Shown here piece by piece: positions 1 to 8,268 of a stretch of DNA of 64,000 nt. The stretch comes from Luteolibacter flavescens. Its GTDB lineage: Bacteria > Verrucomicrobiota > Verrucomicrobiia > Verrucomicrobiales > Akkermansiaceae. How positions within the stretch are numbered: position 1 is the stretch's first letter; each line of letters begins with the position of its first letter. The position numbers and the translations under genes were made by a program. The notes beneath the pieces were generated by a model. That model worked only from the letters and a program-made list of their open reading frames with translations. It did not search any database and was not told where the DNA came from. The DNA lies in NCBI RefSeq assembly GCF_025950085.1, contig NZ_JAPDDS010000013.1, forward strand, positions 1 to 64,000. Direction: 5' to 3'.

Positions 1-95
1 GGCAAGCCGGTTCGGAAAGCGGCCTGAGCACGAGAACCGCCAAGGAAAATCACACGGCGGCTCGGACCACGCTTACGCTAGAAGGCTCCCGCCGG

Positions 96-134
96 AAACA
101 AAAAACCCGCCGGCCTCACGGGGAGACCGGCGGG
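96..134 (-). terminator. Rho-independent terminator of the TSP3-repeat gene
   Basis: A GC-rich stem (CCCGCCGG near 106 pairing with CCGGCGGG ending at 134, continuing through one mismatch to CTC/GAG) lies just past the stop of the minus-strand gene ending at 157. Read on the minus strand, the stem is followed at once by a run of six T. This is the clearest intrinsic terminator in the window. The remaining bases 1-95 show no gene I can support. Confidence 0.8.
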
Positions 135-156
135 ATCGCATGAATCTGAGATTAAC

Positions 157-2844
157 TCAGGGGATGATGATGTGGAAGCGCAGGAAGCCTCTCGACTGGT
201 CACCACCGAAGCTGCTGTTGATCTTGCCGATCAGGAGAGCCGGTTGATCAGTCGTCACCTCGACGTCGTTCACGGCACTCGACCATGATTGCAGATTGCG
301 GGAGACTTGCAGGACGACGAAGGCATAGGCATTCGGGTCGCGGACACCGCTGAGCTCGATTCCACCGCCGGGAGGCACGGACGAGGTGATCGTCGGGATG
401 CTGCCGGGGTTTTCCGGATCCGAGCCGAAGGCGAACTCTTCCGCGTTCGAGAATCCATCCTGATCCGGATCCGCATCGGGACCAGAGATCACCGGATTGG
501 TGTTTGCCGGAGCGGTGAATTCCTCGTTTCTCCACTGCGTGTAGGTCTTGAGACCGGAGCCCAGACCGCCGGGATTGTTGATGTCATCGTCAACAACGTC
601 CGGTATTCCGTCGCCATCGGTGTCGGTGTCATCGTCCACCATGCCGTCTCCGTCGGTGTCGAGATCGCCGTTGCCAGCGGTATCGATGTCGTTGCCACCG
701 GCGTTGTCGCTGTTCGGGTCGATGTAGTTCGGGATGCCGTCACCATCGGTATCGATCGGCGTCGAGCCACCTGCATCACCACGGCCGCCTGGCAGGCCGT
801 CCACGGACAGGATGATGCCGTCGCGATCCGGATCCGGACCGTCACCGATGCCATCGTTGTTGGAATCGGTAGCGCCGAGTCCGCTCTCAATGAGGTCGGA
901 GATGGTGTCGTTGTCGCTGTCGAGATCCAGGAAGTTCGGAGCGCCATCACCGTCGGTATCCGTCACGGGAAGGACAGTGCCACCTTCATCCGGGTCCACG
1001 GAGTCCACGATGCCATCGCCATCGGCGTCCGGCGTGCTGTCACCGCTGGAGTCTTGCAGGCCGTCGCCATTCGCATCGGTGCCACCGGCTTCGATCACGT
1101 CATTGATGCCGTCGTTGTCGGAATCAAGGTCGCGGAAATTCGGGATGCCATCGCCATCCAGATCACCATTGCCTTCCACCGAGTCCGGGATGCCGTCACC
1201 GTCGGAGTCACCATCGGCAATGTCCGGAACGCCGTCACCATCGGTATCCACCTGGCCGGAGCCTTCATCACCGTTAGGAATGCCGTCGCCGTCGTTGTCG
1301 CCGGCAGCATTCGGCAGGCCGCCGAAGACACCCGGCTGGATGTCCGCCACGTTTGGAATACCGTCGCGATCCGAGTCCGCGCTGGCATCGATCCGGCCGT
1401 CGCCATTGGTGTCGAGGGCAGCGAACGGCGTGCCGACGATGTCGGGCGTGCCGTCGTTGTTGCTGTCGGTATCGTAGGCGTTCGGCGTTCCGTCGTTGTC
1501 CGAATCAGGGATTGGACCGGTTGAGCCAGGTGCATCGCCGAAACCGACGAAGCCATCGACCACATCGTCAATGCCGTCTCCATCCGAGTCGCCGGTCCGG
1601 AAGACGCCGTTCTCATCGGCAGTCGTCACGAAGCCGGACTCCACGATGTCGCTCACGCCATCATTGTCGGAATCGAGGTCGAGGTAGTTCTTCACCCCGT
1701 CGCCATCGGTATCGGCGATGACCAGTGCCACGCCCTTGGTTCCGCCCAGAACATTGTCATTGGGATCGACCGAGTCCACGATGCCATCGCCGTCTTCATC
1801 GGGATTGGCGTCGCCACTGGGATCCTGGCGTCCGTCGCCATTGGCGTCTTTGCCACCGGCTTCGATCACGTCATTGATCCCGTCGTTGTCGCTGTCGAGA
1901 TCGAGGTAATCCGGGACACCGTCGCCATCGGTGTCACCACCGGGGGCTGCATTTGCGATTTCGATCGCATCGGGGATGCCGTCGCCATCGCTATCCCCAT
2001 CCCGACCGGCATAGAGACCGTCACCGTCCGGATCGTAGCCTTGCGAAGCCTGGGCCTTCCCGATCGCGATGTCGCCGCTCACCGCAGTGAGAATGCCGAG
2101 TTGAGCTGCAGTGAGATTGATCTTGATCGCCGTCGTCGTGGTGGTGAAGCCATCAAACGCATTTCCAACGGTCGCCGTCTCGTTGAGCATGATGGTGACG
2201 CCGGCAAGCGCGCCGCCATTAATGACAAGGCCGGTATTCGCCGGGACATTCGTGAGGTCGATCGAGGACAGATCGACTGTTGCCCCGAGCAACTTGATCT
2301 TCAGTCCGGCCAATGAAACAGTGGAAGTGGACGTGAATGATCCTGGCCGGCCTGCGATGGTGACGGCTGTCGTGACTGCCGGGACCTCGAGGCTGATCAG
2401 CGGGTCCGTCCCGAAAAGTCCCAGAACCTCTCCCACACCCAAGTTAAGGTTGGTCACACCGGACGTTGCCTTGGTCGTCTTCGAGCCCGACGAACCGTCG
2501 ATGGTCGAGGAAACATTGGTACTGAAGGTTCCGTCGGACGCGAGCAGGGAAAGAACTCCCGGCAAACCCACATCCAGGTTAAGGAGTCCGGGTGAGGTGG
2601 TGTTGTAGGCAGCGGGCGCAGAGCCCGTGGCATGGCCTACATTTCCAGAATTGGCAGTGAGCAGGCTCAGCGTTGAGAGGGAGATATTCGCACCGGTGCC
2701 GGTGCTAGTTCCTTTCGACACTGCCGCTCCGGCAGGCAATTCGGCGCCGTGGACAATTTGCCAGGCGAACAGCGTTATCAGACAAGCAGACCGGGACGAT
2801 AAGGGAGCAAGCTTCCTTAGTTGGCTCATCTCTTTGGGGTTCAT
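157..2844 (-). CDS. Secreted thrombospondin type 3 repeat calcium-binding protein
   Basis: An 895-aa secreted protein of unknown specific role. The N-terminus has a charged start and a hydrophobic segment (SACLITLFAWQIVHGAELPA) that looks like a signal peptide. Residues about 40-265 are Ser/Thr/Gly-rich and beta-like. Residues about 268-790 are dense DxDxDGxxD repeats (for example DTDGDGVPD, DSDNDGIND), the Ca2+-binding pattern of thrombospondin type 3 repeats. The last 80 residues carry a VLQVSRNLQSW segment that resembles the C-terminal module of other secreted proteins in this window. A start further upstream would be TTG; ATG at 2844 (MNPKEMSQL) or 2829 fits a signal peptide better. A blast-type comparison would probably give only repeat-driven hits, so function stays open. 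Adhesion or matrix structure is an inference. Confidence 0.85.
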   Translation of the reverse strand: MNPKEMSQLRKLAPLSSRSACLITLFAWQIVHGAELPAGAAVSKGTSTGTGANISLSTLSLLTANSGNVGHATGSAPAAYNTTSPGLLNLDVGLPGVLSLLASDGTFSTNVSSTIDGSSGSKTTKATSGVTNLNLGVGEVLGLFGTDPLISLEVPAVTTAVTIAGRPGSFTSTSTVSLAGLKIKLLGATVDLSSIDLTNVPANTGLVINGGALAGVTIMLNETATVGNAFDGFTTTTTAIKINLTAAQLGILTAVSGDIAIGKAQASQGYDPDGDGLYAGRDGDSDGDGIPDAIEIANAAPGGDTDGDGVPDYLDLDSDNDGINDVIEAGGKDANGDGRQDPSGDANPDEDGDGIVDSVDPNDNVLGGTKGVALVIADTDGDGVKNYLDLDSDNDGVSDIVESGFVTTADENGVFRTGDSDGDGIDDVVDGFVGFGDAPGSTGPIPDSDNDGTPNAYDTDSNNDGTPDIVGTPFAALDTNGDGRIDASADSDRDGIPNVADIQPGVFGGLPNAAGDNDGDGIPNGDEGSGQVDTDGDGVPDIADGDSDGDGIPDSVEGNGDLDGDGIPNFRDLDSDNDGINDVIEAGGTDANGDGLQDSSGDSTPDADGDGIVDSVDPDEGGTVLPVTDTDGDGAPNFLDLDSDNDTISDLIESGLGATDSNNDGIGDGPDPDRDGIILSVDGLPGGRGDAGGSTPIDTDGDGIPNYIDPNSDNAGGNDIDTAGNGDLDTDGDGMVDDDTDTDGDGIPDVVDDDINNPGGLGSGLKTYTQWRNEEFTAPANTNPVISGPDADPDQDGFSNAEEFAFGSDPENPGSIPTITSSVPPGGGIELSGVRDPNAYAFVVLQVSRNLQSWSSAVNDVEVTTDQPALLIGKINSSFGGDQSRGFLRFHIIIP

Positions 2845-3336
2845 AACCGGGTGGGAGTTCAGGTTCAAATTACCAATTTATTTTAAAAGTCACCAGAGGG
2901 CGAATTTCAGGCGCGACTATAAATGCGTAAAAACCGACATTCCCAACTCAATGTAAGATCTGGACGAGCTAAATATTTATTACCCGATAACCAAAAAGTT
3001 CAGCCTCACAGAAGGGTTTTCGTGCCAAGCAACGTGTACAAACACCTTGGAATCGTGCATATCGCCAACACCAACCCCGTGAATAAATTTATTCACAGCC
3101 GATAACACCCCGACGGTTATTCACAAAATATCGCCATCTTATTCCCAACCCGTTCACACACAAAGCCCCTAACAACCCGCTCATTCCGATCTGTTAGGCG
3201 ACATTATCCGAAGTGAAGAAACGGATGTCCGCCAAATGAAACAGGGCCCGGGACTGATCAAAGTCCTCGAGCCCTGTGAATAACTCCCCTCGTGCGCCGC
3301 GGGGGGAAAATCAGCCGTTAACCCGTTTTGCGATGC
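2845..3336. other. Non-coding region with DnaA-box-like 9-mers (oriC-like)
   Basis: No convincing gene lies in these 492 bp, which are clearly more AT-rich than the surroundings (for example AAATATTTATTA near 2971). The DnaA box consensus TTATNCACA occurs exactly three times as TTATTCACA: 3089-3097 (+), 3117-3125 (+) and 3275-3283 (-). Two 8/9 matches lie at 3078-3086 (-) and 3139-3147 (+). An 18-bp perfect palindrome, GTGAATAAATTTATTCAC, spans 3079-3096, and an inverted repeat CCTAACA/TGTTAGG spans 3168-3198. The hairpin ACAGGGC/GCCCTGT at 3241-3277 may end the rimO transcript. dnaA is not in the window, so an origin is only a hypothesis. The promoter of the 157-2844 gene should also lie here. 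Confidence 0.45.
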
Positions 3337-4734
3337 TTATCGAGCGGCCACCAGATCATAGCCACGCCAGTCACCGATGGTGACATCGGCGAAACTGCCG
3401 ACCGGGATATTCTCATCGACGTGCACGGAGCCATCGATTTCCGGCGCATCCCACTCGGTGCGGCCCACGCCCTTTTCCTCGACGAGCACGCGGACCTTCT
3501 TGCCCACCTGCTCCTGGTTCACCTCGGCGGCCACCTTCTGCAGCTCTGCCATCGCGCGGCTCCAGCGACCCTTTCGGGTCATGTGGTGGAGCTGGCCGGT
3601 CATCTTGTAGGCAGGCGTGCCTTCTTCCTTCGAATATTGGAACACACCTGCCCGCTCGAAGCGGAACTCACGGATAAACTCCAGCAGCTCCTGGAAGTCC
3701 TCCTCGGTCTCGCCGGGGAAACCTACGATGAATGTAGTACGAATGCCGATGCCCGGGATGCCCGCGCGCATGCGGCGCAGCAGGTCGCGGATGTAGTCGC
3801 CGTTCGTCTTGCGCTTCATCGCCGTCAGCATGCGGTCGGAAATGTGCTGCAGCGGGATATCGACATACTTCGCCACCTTGTCGCACTCGGCGATGGTGCG
3901 GATGAGTTCGTCGGACCAGTGCGCCGGGTGGGTGTAGAGGAGGCGAATCCAGAATTCGCCTTCGATCTTGTTCACCTCGCGGAGCAGCGTCGCGAGCGAT
4001 TCGCCGCGGGTGGAGTCCACCGGGGAATTCGGGTTCGGGCGCTGGCCCTCCCACTTGTCCATGCCGAAGTAGGTGGTGTCCTGGGAGATCAGGTTGATCT
4101 CCTTCACACCGGCCTTCACGAGCGCTTCCACCTCGCGGACCACGCTTTCCTGCGTGCGCGAACGGTGCATGCCGCGGATCTTCGGGATGATGCAGAAGGT
4201 GCAGGTGTGATTGCAGCCCTCGGCGATCTTCACGTAGGCGAAGTGCTCCGGCGTCAGGCGGAAGCGCGGCGTGACGTAGTCCGGCACATACTGCGGCTTC
4301 AGCGTTACATAGTCGCGCGGGTCCTCCGTGGCGGAGTTCGCCTCCTTTGGCGCGGGCGCAGGCTGCTTGCCGACGAGATTCTCGATGATCGGAGCGACCT
4401 TCGTGATCTGGTCGAGACCGATGAAGGCGTCCACTTCCGGCATGATGCCCGGCAGGTCCTTCGCGAAGCGCTGCGAAAGGCAGCCCGCCACGATGATCTT
4501 CTGCCGCTCGCGGTCCGGGTCATCCTTGCGGGCATTCACCGCTCCGAAGATCGCATCGATCGACTCCTGCTTCGCCATGTCGATGAAGGAGCAGGTATTC
4601 ACGATCAGCACGTCAGCCAGATCCGCCTCGGACGTGAGCGACATGCCGGCTTCCGCGAGGTGACCCATCATGACTTCGGAGTCGATGAGGTTCTTCGCGC
4701 AGCCAAGTGAGATGAGACCAACAGTGGTGGACAT
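3337..4734 (-). CDS. rimO: Ribosomal protein S12 methylthiotransferase RimO
   Basis: A radical-SAM enzyme that adds a methylthio group to the conserved Asp of ribosomal protein S12 in the cytoplasm. It is 465 aa, near the family length. The N-terminal methylthiotransferase domain starts VGLISLGCAKNLIDSE and has the further cluster cysteines in VNTCSF and AGCLSQR. The radical-SAM motif CxxxCxxC is present as CNHTCTFC (residues about 172-179). The C-terminal TRAM domain includes VLVEEKGVGRTEWDAPEIDG. An in-frame 31-residue extension upstream (to 4827) is low-complexity and not conserved in the family, so ATG at 4734 (MSTTVGLISLGC) is chosen. No clear Shine-Dalgarno is visible. Confidence 0.95.
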   Translation of the reverse strand: MSTTVGLISLGCAKNLIDSEVMMGHLAEAGMSLTSEADLADVLIVNTCSFIDMAKQESIDAIFGAVNARKDDPDRERQKIIVAGCLSQRFAKDLPGIMPEVDAFIGLDQITKVAPIIENLVGKQPAPAPKEANSATEDPRDYVTLKPQYVPDYVTPRFRLTPEHFAYVKIAEGCNHTCTFCIIPKIRGMHRSRTQESVVREVEALVKAGVKEINLISQDTTYFGMDKWEGQRPNPNSPVDSTRGESLATLLREVNKIEGEFWIRLLYTHPAHWSDELIRTIAECDKVAKYVDIPLQHISDRMLTAMKRKTNGDYIRDLLRRMRAGIPGIGIRTTFIVGFPGETEEDFQELLEFIREFRFERAGVFQYSKEEGTPAYKMTGQLHHMTRKGRWSRAMAELQKVAAEVNQEQVGKKVRVLVEEKGVGRTEWDAPEIDGSVHVDENIPVGSFADVTIGDWRGYDLVAAR

Positions 4735-4857
4735 GGACGGGAATCTGAAATGTGGGATCTGGAATTGGAAATCGGGACGAGGTGGCAAAAGCGGGACCTG
4801 GAAAGCCAGCCCGCTCCTCCACCTCATGGGACCGGCTCTCCGCCGGCGTGCCTTTTC

Positions 4858-5523
4858 TTAAAACGGCGGCTCGAGGATGAGCTCGTCTCCGGGCTGCGGA
4901 CGCGTCTCGGTGAAGGGCGTGATCGGGTTCGCTATCGCACCCTCGATGTTCACTTCGTCCACGCGCAGGCGACCGAGGATGCCGGTATTGCGGCGCAGGC
5001 AGAGGACGGAGCCGGGCTGGACATTCTCCGGCATCACGATGTCGATGGTGGCAAAGCTGCCGACCTCGGCATTCTCGACCCACTCGGTCACCCGGGCGAT
5101 CACGAGCGCCTGGCTGATGAGGCGGGCACGGCGGACTTCTTTGTCGCGGCTCTCGATTACCCTGCCGCCAATATGGACCGCTTCGCTTTCCGCGGTTCTT
5201 GCGTCGCGCTCAGCCTTTTCCTTCTCGGCCTGAAGCTGGGCGATCTGCTCTTTCATCGCCTCCATCTCGGCAGGTGGCGGCGACTGCGTGACGGGTTCTG
5301 CCACGGGCGGGGCCTGTGCTGCCGCCTGTTGGAAGGCCAGCCGCTGCTTCTCAAGCTCCAGACGGTCCTGCTGCAGGCGCAGCTCGGCGATCTTGCGATT
5401 CAGCTCGGCCGTCTCCAGGGATTCCGCCGACTGGGAGCCGTCCTTCTGGTTGTAAAGTGAAACACCCAACGCACCGAGCAACAAAGCCACGGTGGCACCG
5501 AGCAGGATCTTCAGAGTGTCCAT
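4858..5523 (-). CDS. Membrane-anchored coiled-coil protein, function unknown
   Basis: A 221-aa protein not recognised as a named family. An N-terminal transmembrane segment (ILLGATVALLLGALGVSLY) anchors it. Residues about 35-125 are Glu/Lys/Gln/Leu-rich and read as a long coiled coil, interrupted by a Pro/Ala patch. The C-terminal 95 residues form a compact beta-rich domain (VIARVTEWVENAEVGSFATI onward) ending in EPPF, and are probably exported. It lies upstream of rimO on the same strand with a 123-bp gap that holds a short GC hairpin, so co-transcription is uncertain. A structural or envelope role is inferred only from architecture. Confidence 0.75.
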   Translation of the reverse strand: MDTLKILLGATVALLLGALGVSLYNQKDGSQSAESLETAELNRKIAELRLQQDRLELEKQRLAFQQAAAQAPPVAEPVTQSPPPAEMEAMKEQIAQLQAEKEKAERDARTAESEAVHIGGRVIESRDKEVRRARLISQALVIARVTEWVENAEVGSFATIDIVMPENVQPGSVLCLRRNTGILGRLRVDEVNIEGAIANPITPFTETRPQPGDELILEPPF

Positions 5524-5556
5524 GTCCGCGGAGGTTGCTCACCCCCCGTGGGATTG

Positions 5557-6318
5557 TCAACGCGCCGCCACGGGGGTTAGACGGCGGACTTTCAGCCGCT
5601 TCCAGTAGCGGCGGTCGATCCCATCCGGGAAACTACCCACCCACGGGGTGAGCGCCGAGGCAGGCAAGACATCCGCCCCCCCGGCGAGGGTCTCATTCAT
5701 GCTATCCGGCGTGGTCACGGACTTCACGACGGGGAACGCCTCACGGAAGGCAGCCCGGGTGCGGATCTGCATCGCGCGGTGACCGGGGCCGTTCACCAGA
5801 TTCGCCAACAGGAGGCCGCCGGGTGCCACCAGCCGCTTCAGCGCGGAGATCTGCCGGTTGTCGGACTTCCCGGGCCGGAAAACATCGCTCTTTCCCGCGA
5901 GATAGACGTCGTCGATGACCACGTCGAATTTCTCCCGGCACGCGGCGATCCATTGGTAGGCGTCGCCGAAGTGGATCTCGATGCCCAGGTCATCCAGCTT
6001 CATGTTCAGCTCGGCCAGCGCGACGATCTCCGAGTCAATGTCCACGGCGACCAGTCGGCACTCCGGCAGGAGGTGCCGCAGGATGCGCATCGCAGTGCCG
6101 CCCGCGAGGCCCAGCATCAGGATCGAGCGCGGCGGACCGGCCGGCCGCAGCAGTGCCGCCGATGCGATATTGTCCCAAGCCAGGCCCGTGAGGAAGCGCC
6201 GCTCGTGCCACCACGCGTGGATTGCCCCGGCCACCCGAAACTCACACTGCCGCTCGGATTTCCAGATCTGGACCTGCTGGTAGGCGGTATCGACGACAGC
6301 GTGGCAGCGGAGACTCAT
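5557..6318 (-). CDS. Spermidine-synthase-like methyltransferase-fold protein
   Basis: A 253-aa protein with a Rossmann-type SAM-binding fold of the spermidine synthase superfamily. Motif I reads ILMLGLAGGTAMRILRHL, the acidic end of strand 2 reads LVAVDIDSEIVALAELN, and the GD of motif II is in IEIHFGDAYQWI. FDVVIDDVY matches the strand-4 Asp region of polyamine synthases. It lacks a clear N-terminal beta-hairpin domain typical of true spermidine synthases. Many bacterial relatives of this type are of unknown substrate, so I do not assign polyamine synthesis. It starts 34 bp upstream of no same-strand partner; the next minus-strand gene (4858-5523) follows after 33 bp and could share its transcript. 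Confidence 0.8.
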   Translation of the reverse strand: MSLRCHAVVDTAYQQVQIWKSERQCEFRVAGAIHAWWHERRFLTGLAWDNIASAALLRPAGPPRSILMLGLAGGTAMRILRHLLPECRLVAVDIDSEIVALAELNMKLDDLGIEIHFGDAYQWIAACREKFDVVIDDVYLAGKSDVFRPGKSDNRQISALKRLVAPGGLLLANLVNGPGHRAMQIRTRAAFREAFPVVKSVTTPDSMNETLAGGADVLPASALTPWVGSFPDGIDRRYWKRLKVRRLTPVAAR

Positions 6319-6390
6319 CTCGGGAAATTCGGCACGGGGAGGGATGGGATGGAAAGGAAAACCCGGGAGCTATTGGAAGCCACACGCAGG

Positions 6391-7155
6391 TCACTCGGCG
6401 AAGTCCGTGTCCGGCTTCTCCAGGTCCAGCTCCTTGATCCAGATATTGCGGAAGCGCACGTCGTGGCCCTCGGCCTGGAGCTTCAGGCCCTGCGGGGTGT
6501 CGGTGATGCCCTTGCCGCCGTCATTGCCACCGTCCACGCCGGAATTCGCACCGCCCCACACCTGGTTGATGGTCTGGTTTTCGTGCACCTTCTTGCCGTT
6601 GAAAAACATCGTCACCTTCGCCTTCTCCGTGAGCTTGCCATCGGTGAAGCGGGCCGCGCGGAAGACGATGTCGTAGGCATTCCACTTCCCCACCCCGAGG
6701 TAGTGCTCGTAAGGGGACCCGGTCTCATTGATCACGGCGGCCATGCCGTGCTTCGTCTTGTCGCCGTCGAGGATCTGGATCTCGTAGCGGTTCTGGAGAT
6801 AGACGCCGCTGTTCCCGCCCTTCTTGGCGATGTTGAATTCGATGTGCAGGCGGAAGTCCTTGTAGGCCTTCTTCGTCACGATGTCCGCGGTGCCATACTT
6901 GCCGCCGGCCGCGACCGGATCGTCGCTCATCACCACCGTGCCCTTGTCCACCGGGTCCTCGACGATCTTCCACTTGATCGGCAGCGAGGACGCAAAGCGC
7001 GGGCCCTGCCAATAGGTCCACTTTTCATCGAGCATCTCGCGGGAGCCATCGAAGACGACCTCGGCCCCCTCGATGGGCTTGGCCCCGACGCCGACCTCGG
7101 CATGGAGCGTGGCGGCGGAAAGGATCGAAAAAACGGCAAGGGCAAATGGTTTCAC
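6391..7155 (-). CDS. DUF1080 protein (3-keto-disaccharide hydrolase fold), secreted
   Basis: A 254-aa exported protein with a DUF1080 domain, a concanavalin-like fold expanded in Verrucomicrobiota and Planctomycetota and linked in some members to 3-keto-glycoside hydrolysis. Visible family features are DFRLHIEFNI, the NSGVYLQNRYEIQILD core and the C-terminal VRFRNIWIKEL. The likely start is GTG at 7155, giving VKPFALAVFSILSAATLHA, a good signal peptide. An upstream in-frame extension would read through the inverted repeat and is rejected. It diverges from an AraC gene at 7313, with the 104-bp inverted repeat in between. Substrate is unknown. Confidence 0.85.
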   Translation of the reverse strand: MKPFALAVFSILSAATLHAEVGVGAKPIEGAEVVFDGSREMLDEKWTYWQGPRFASSLPIKWKIVEDPVDKGTVVMSDDPVAAGGKYGTADIVTKKAYKDFRLHIEFNIAKKGGNSGVYLQNRYEIQILDGDKTKHGMAAVINETGSPYEHYLGVGKWNAYDIVFRAARFTDGKLTEKAKVTMFFNGKKVHENQTINQVWGGANSGVDGGNDGGKGITDTPQGLKLQAEGHDVRFRNIWIKELDLEKPDTDFAE

Positions 7156-7201
7156 AAGCCCGTTACTCTTATGGCAGGAAGACACATTCCAAGCACGAAG
7201 A

Positions 7202-7305
7202 GAGACAGAAGACTTGAAGACCCAAGACGCAAGACTGGAAAATGCCGCGGCACTGGACGCGACTGGCTCAAGTCTTGTATCTTGGGTCTTCAAGTCTTCT
7301 GTCTC
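7202..7305. repeat. 104-bp inverted repeat in a divergent promoter region
   Basis: Two 35-bp arms (7202-7236 and 7271-7305) match at 33 of 35 positions in inverted orientation and enclose a 34-bp loop. The core is GACTTGAAGACCCAAGA and its complement TCTTGGGTCTTCAAGTC. The element fills the gap between the GTG start of the DUF1080 gene (7155) and the ATG of the AraC gene (7313). A third, single copy of the same core lies at 56975-57003, also next to a start codon. It could be an operator, a transcript hairpin, or one member of a dispersed intergenic repeat family. Confidence 0.85.
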
Positions 7306-7312
7306 CCCATCA

Positions 7313-8215
7313 ATGAAACGCGAAGCCATCCCCGCCGTCGGTCTTGGCGACTACCGGCAGTCCCTGCTGCGGGGAGAGGGCTTCGTGGCGGTGCCCTATC
7401 AGGAATCGCGGGCGTGGAATCCCACGCTGCTCACCCCGCACTACCACGATTTCTTCCAGATCTCGCTCATCCGCGGCCCGGCGAAGCTGATGCACGACTT
7501 CCGTGAAATGCAGGTCCGCGGGGACACGCTCTTTTTCCTCAGCCCGGGACAGGTCCATGCCGTGGCATCGGGAAAGGAAACCGACGGCACCATCCTGTCC
7601 TTCACCCGTGAATTCTTCGATGCCGGGGCGGCGGGTTCCACGCAGTTGCTGCTGGAGCTACCCTTCTTCTACACGCCGGATTTCCCGCCGTGGCTGGGCG
7701 TGCCTACCGGAGCGGGCGAGGAGATCGCGGCGATCTTTTCCGAGCTGCAGGAGGAATTCAACCAGGCCCGCCCGGGTGCCGGGGAAATCGTCCGGGCGCT
7801 CCTCCGCATCCTGCTGGTCAAGGCCAGCCGCTGGCGTGACCACGAGCGGCCCGCCACGAATCTCCAGCGCGGCGTGAGCCTCGTGCGCGATTTCCAGTTG
7901 CTGGTGGAGAGGAACTTCAGGGAATGGCAGGCACTCACGCCCTACGCCCGCGAACTCGGCGTGACGGCGAATCACCTGAACGACATGGTCAGCGAGGCGA
8001 CCGGACGAGCCGCGGGCGAGCACGTCCGCCAGCGCCGCCTGCTGGATGCGAAGCGCCTCCTCCTCTATTCGGAGCTCGGTGTCGCGGAAATCGGCTACCG
8101 GCTCGGCTTCAAGGATCCCTCCTACTTCGGGCGCTTCTTCCGCCGCTACGAGGGACGCACCCCGGCGGAGTTCCGCGACGAAATCCGAGAAAAATACCAG
8201 AAAGAGGCGCGCTAG
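7313..8215 (+). CDS. AraC-family transcriptional regulator
   Basis: A 300-aa regulator. The N-terminal cupin-like sensor includes LLTPHYHDFFQISLIRGP and GDTLFFLSPGQVHAVASG, typical of AraC arabinose-binding-type domains. The C-terminal double helix-turn-helix spans about residues 200-295, with YARELGVTANHLNDMVSEAT in the first HTH and VAEIGYRLGFKDPSYFGRFF (the conserved IAxxxGFxDxSYFxRxFKR pattern) in the second. The ATG at 7313 directly follows the inverted repeat; earlier in-frame codons read through that repeat. Neighbours suggest it may control the MFS exporter 53 bp downstream, the divergent DUF1080 gene, or both. The ligand is unknown. Confidence 0.92.
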   Translation: MKREAIPAVGLGDYRQSLLRGEGFVAVPYQESRAWNPTLLTPHYHDFFQISLIRGPAKLMHDFREMQVRGDTLFFLSPGQVHAVASGKETDGTILSFTREFFDAGAAGSTQLLLELPFFYTPDFPPWLGVPTGAGEEIAAIFSELQEEFNQARPGAGEIVRALLRILLVKASRWRDHERPATNLQRGVSLVRDFQLLVERNFREWQALTPYARELGVTANHLNDMVSEATGRAAGEHVRQRRLLDAKRLLLYSELGVAEIGYRLGFKDPSYFGRFFRRYEGRTPAEFRDEIREKYQKEAR

Positions 8216-8268
8216 TTCCGGCCTCGGAAATTGCCCCTGCCGCGGGCGGGGCCGACTGTTCCCGGCCC

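Noticed and set aside
289-1524. Long plus-strand frames (Val/Ile/Arg-rich) across the TSP3 repeats
   Set aside because: They arise from the repetitive GAC/GGC-rich sequence of the minus-strand gene and have no independent features.
2923-3105. A 60-codon plus-strand frame in the AT-rich gap
   Set aside because: No codon bias, no ribosome binding site, and it overlaps the DnaA-box-like sites.
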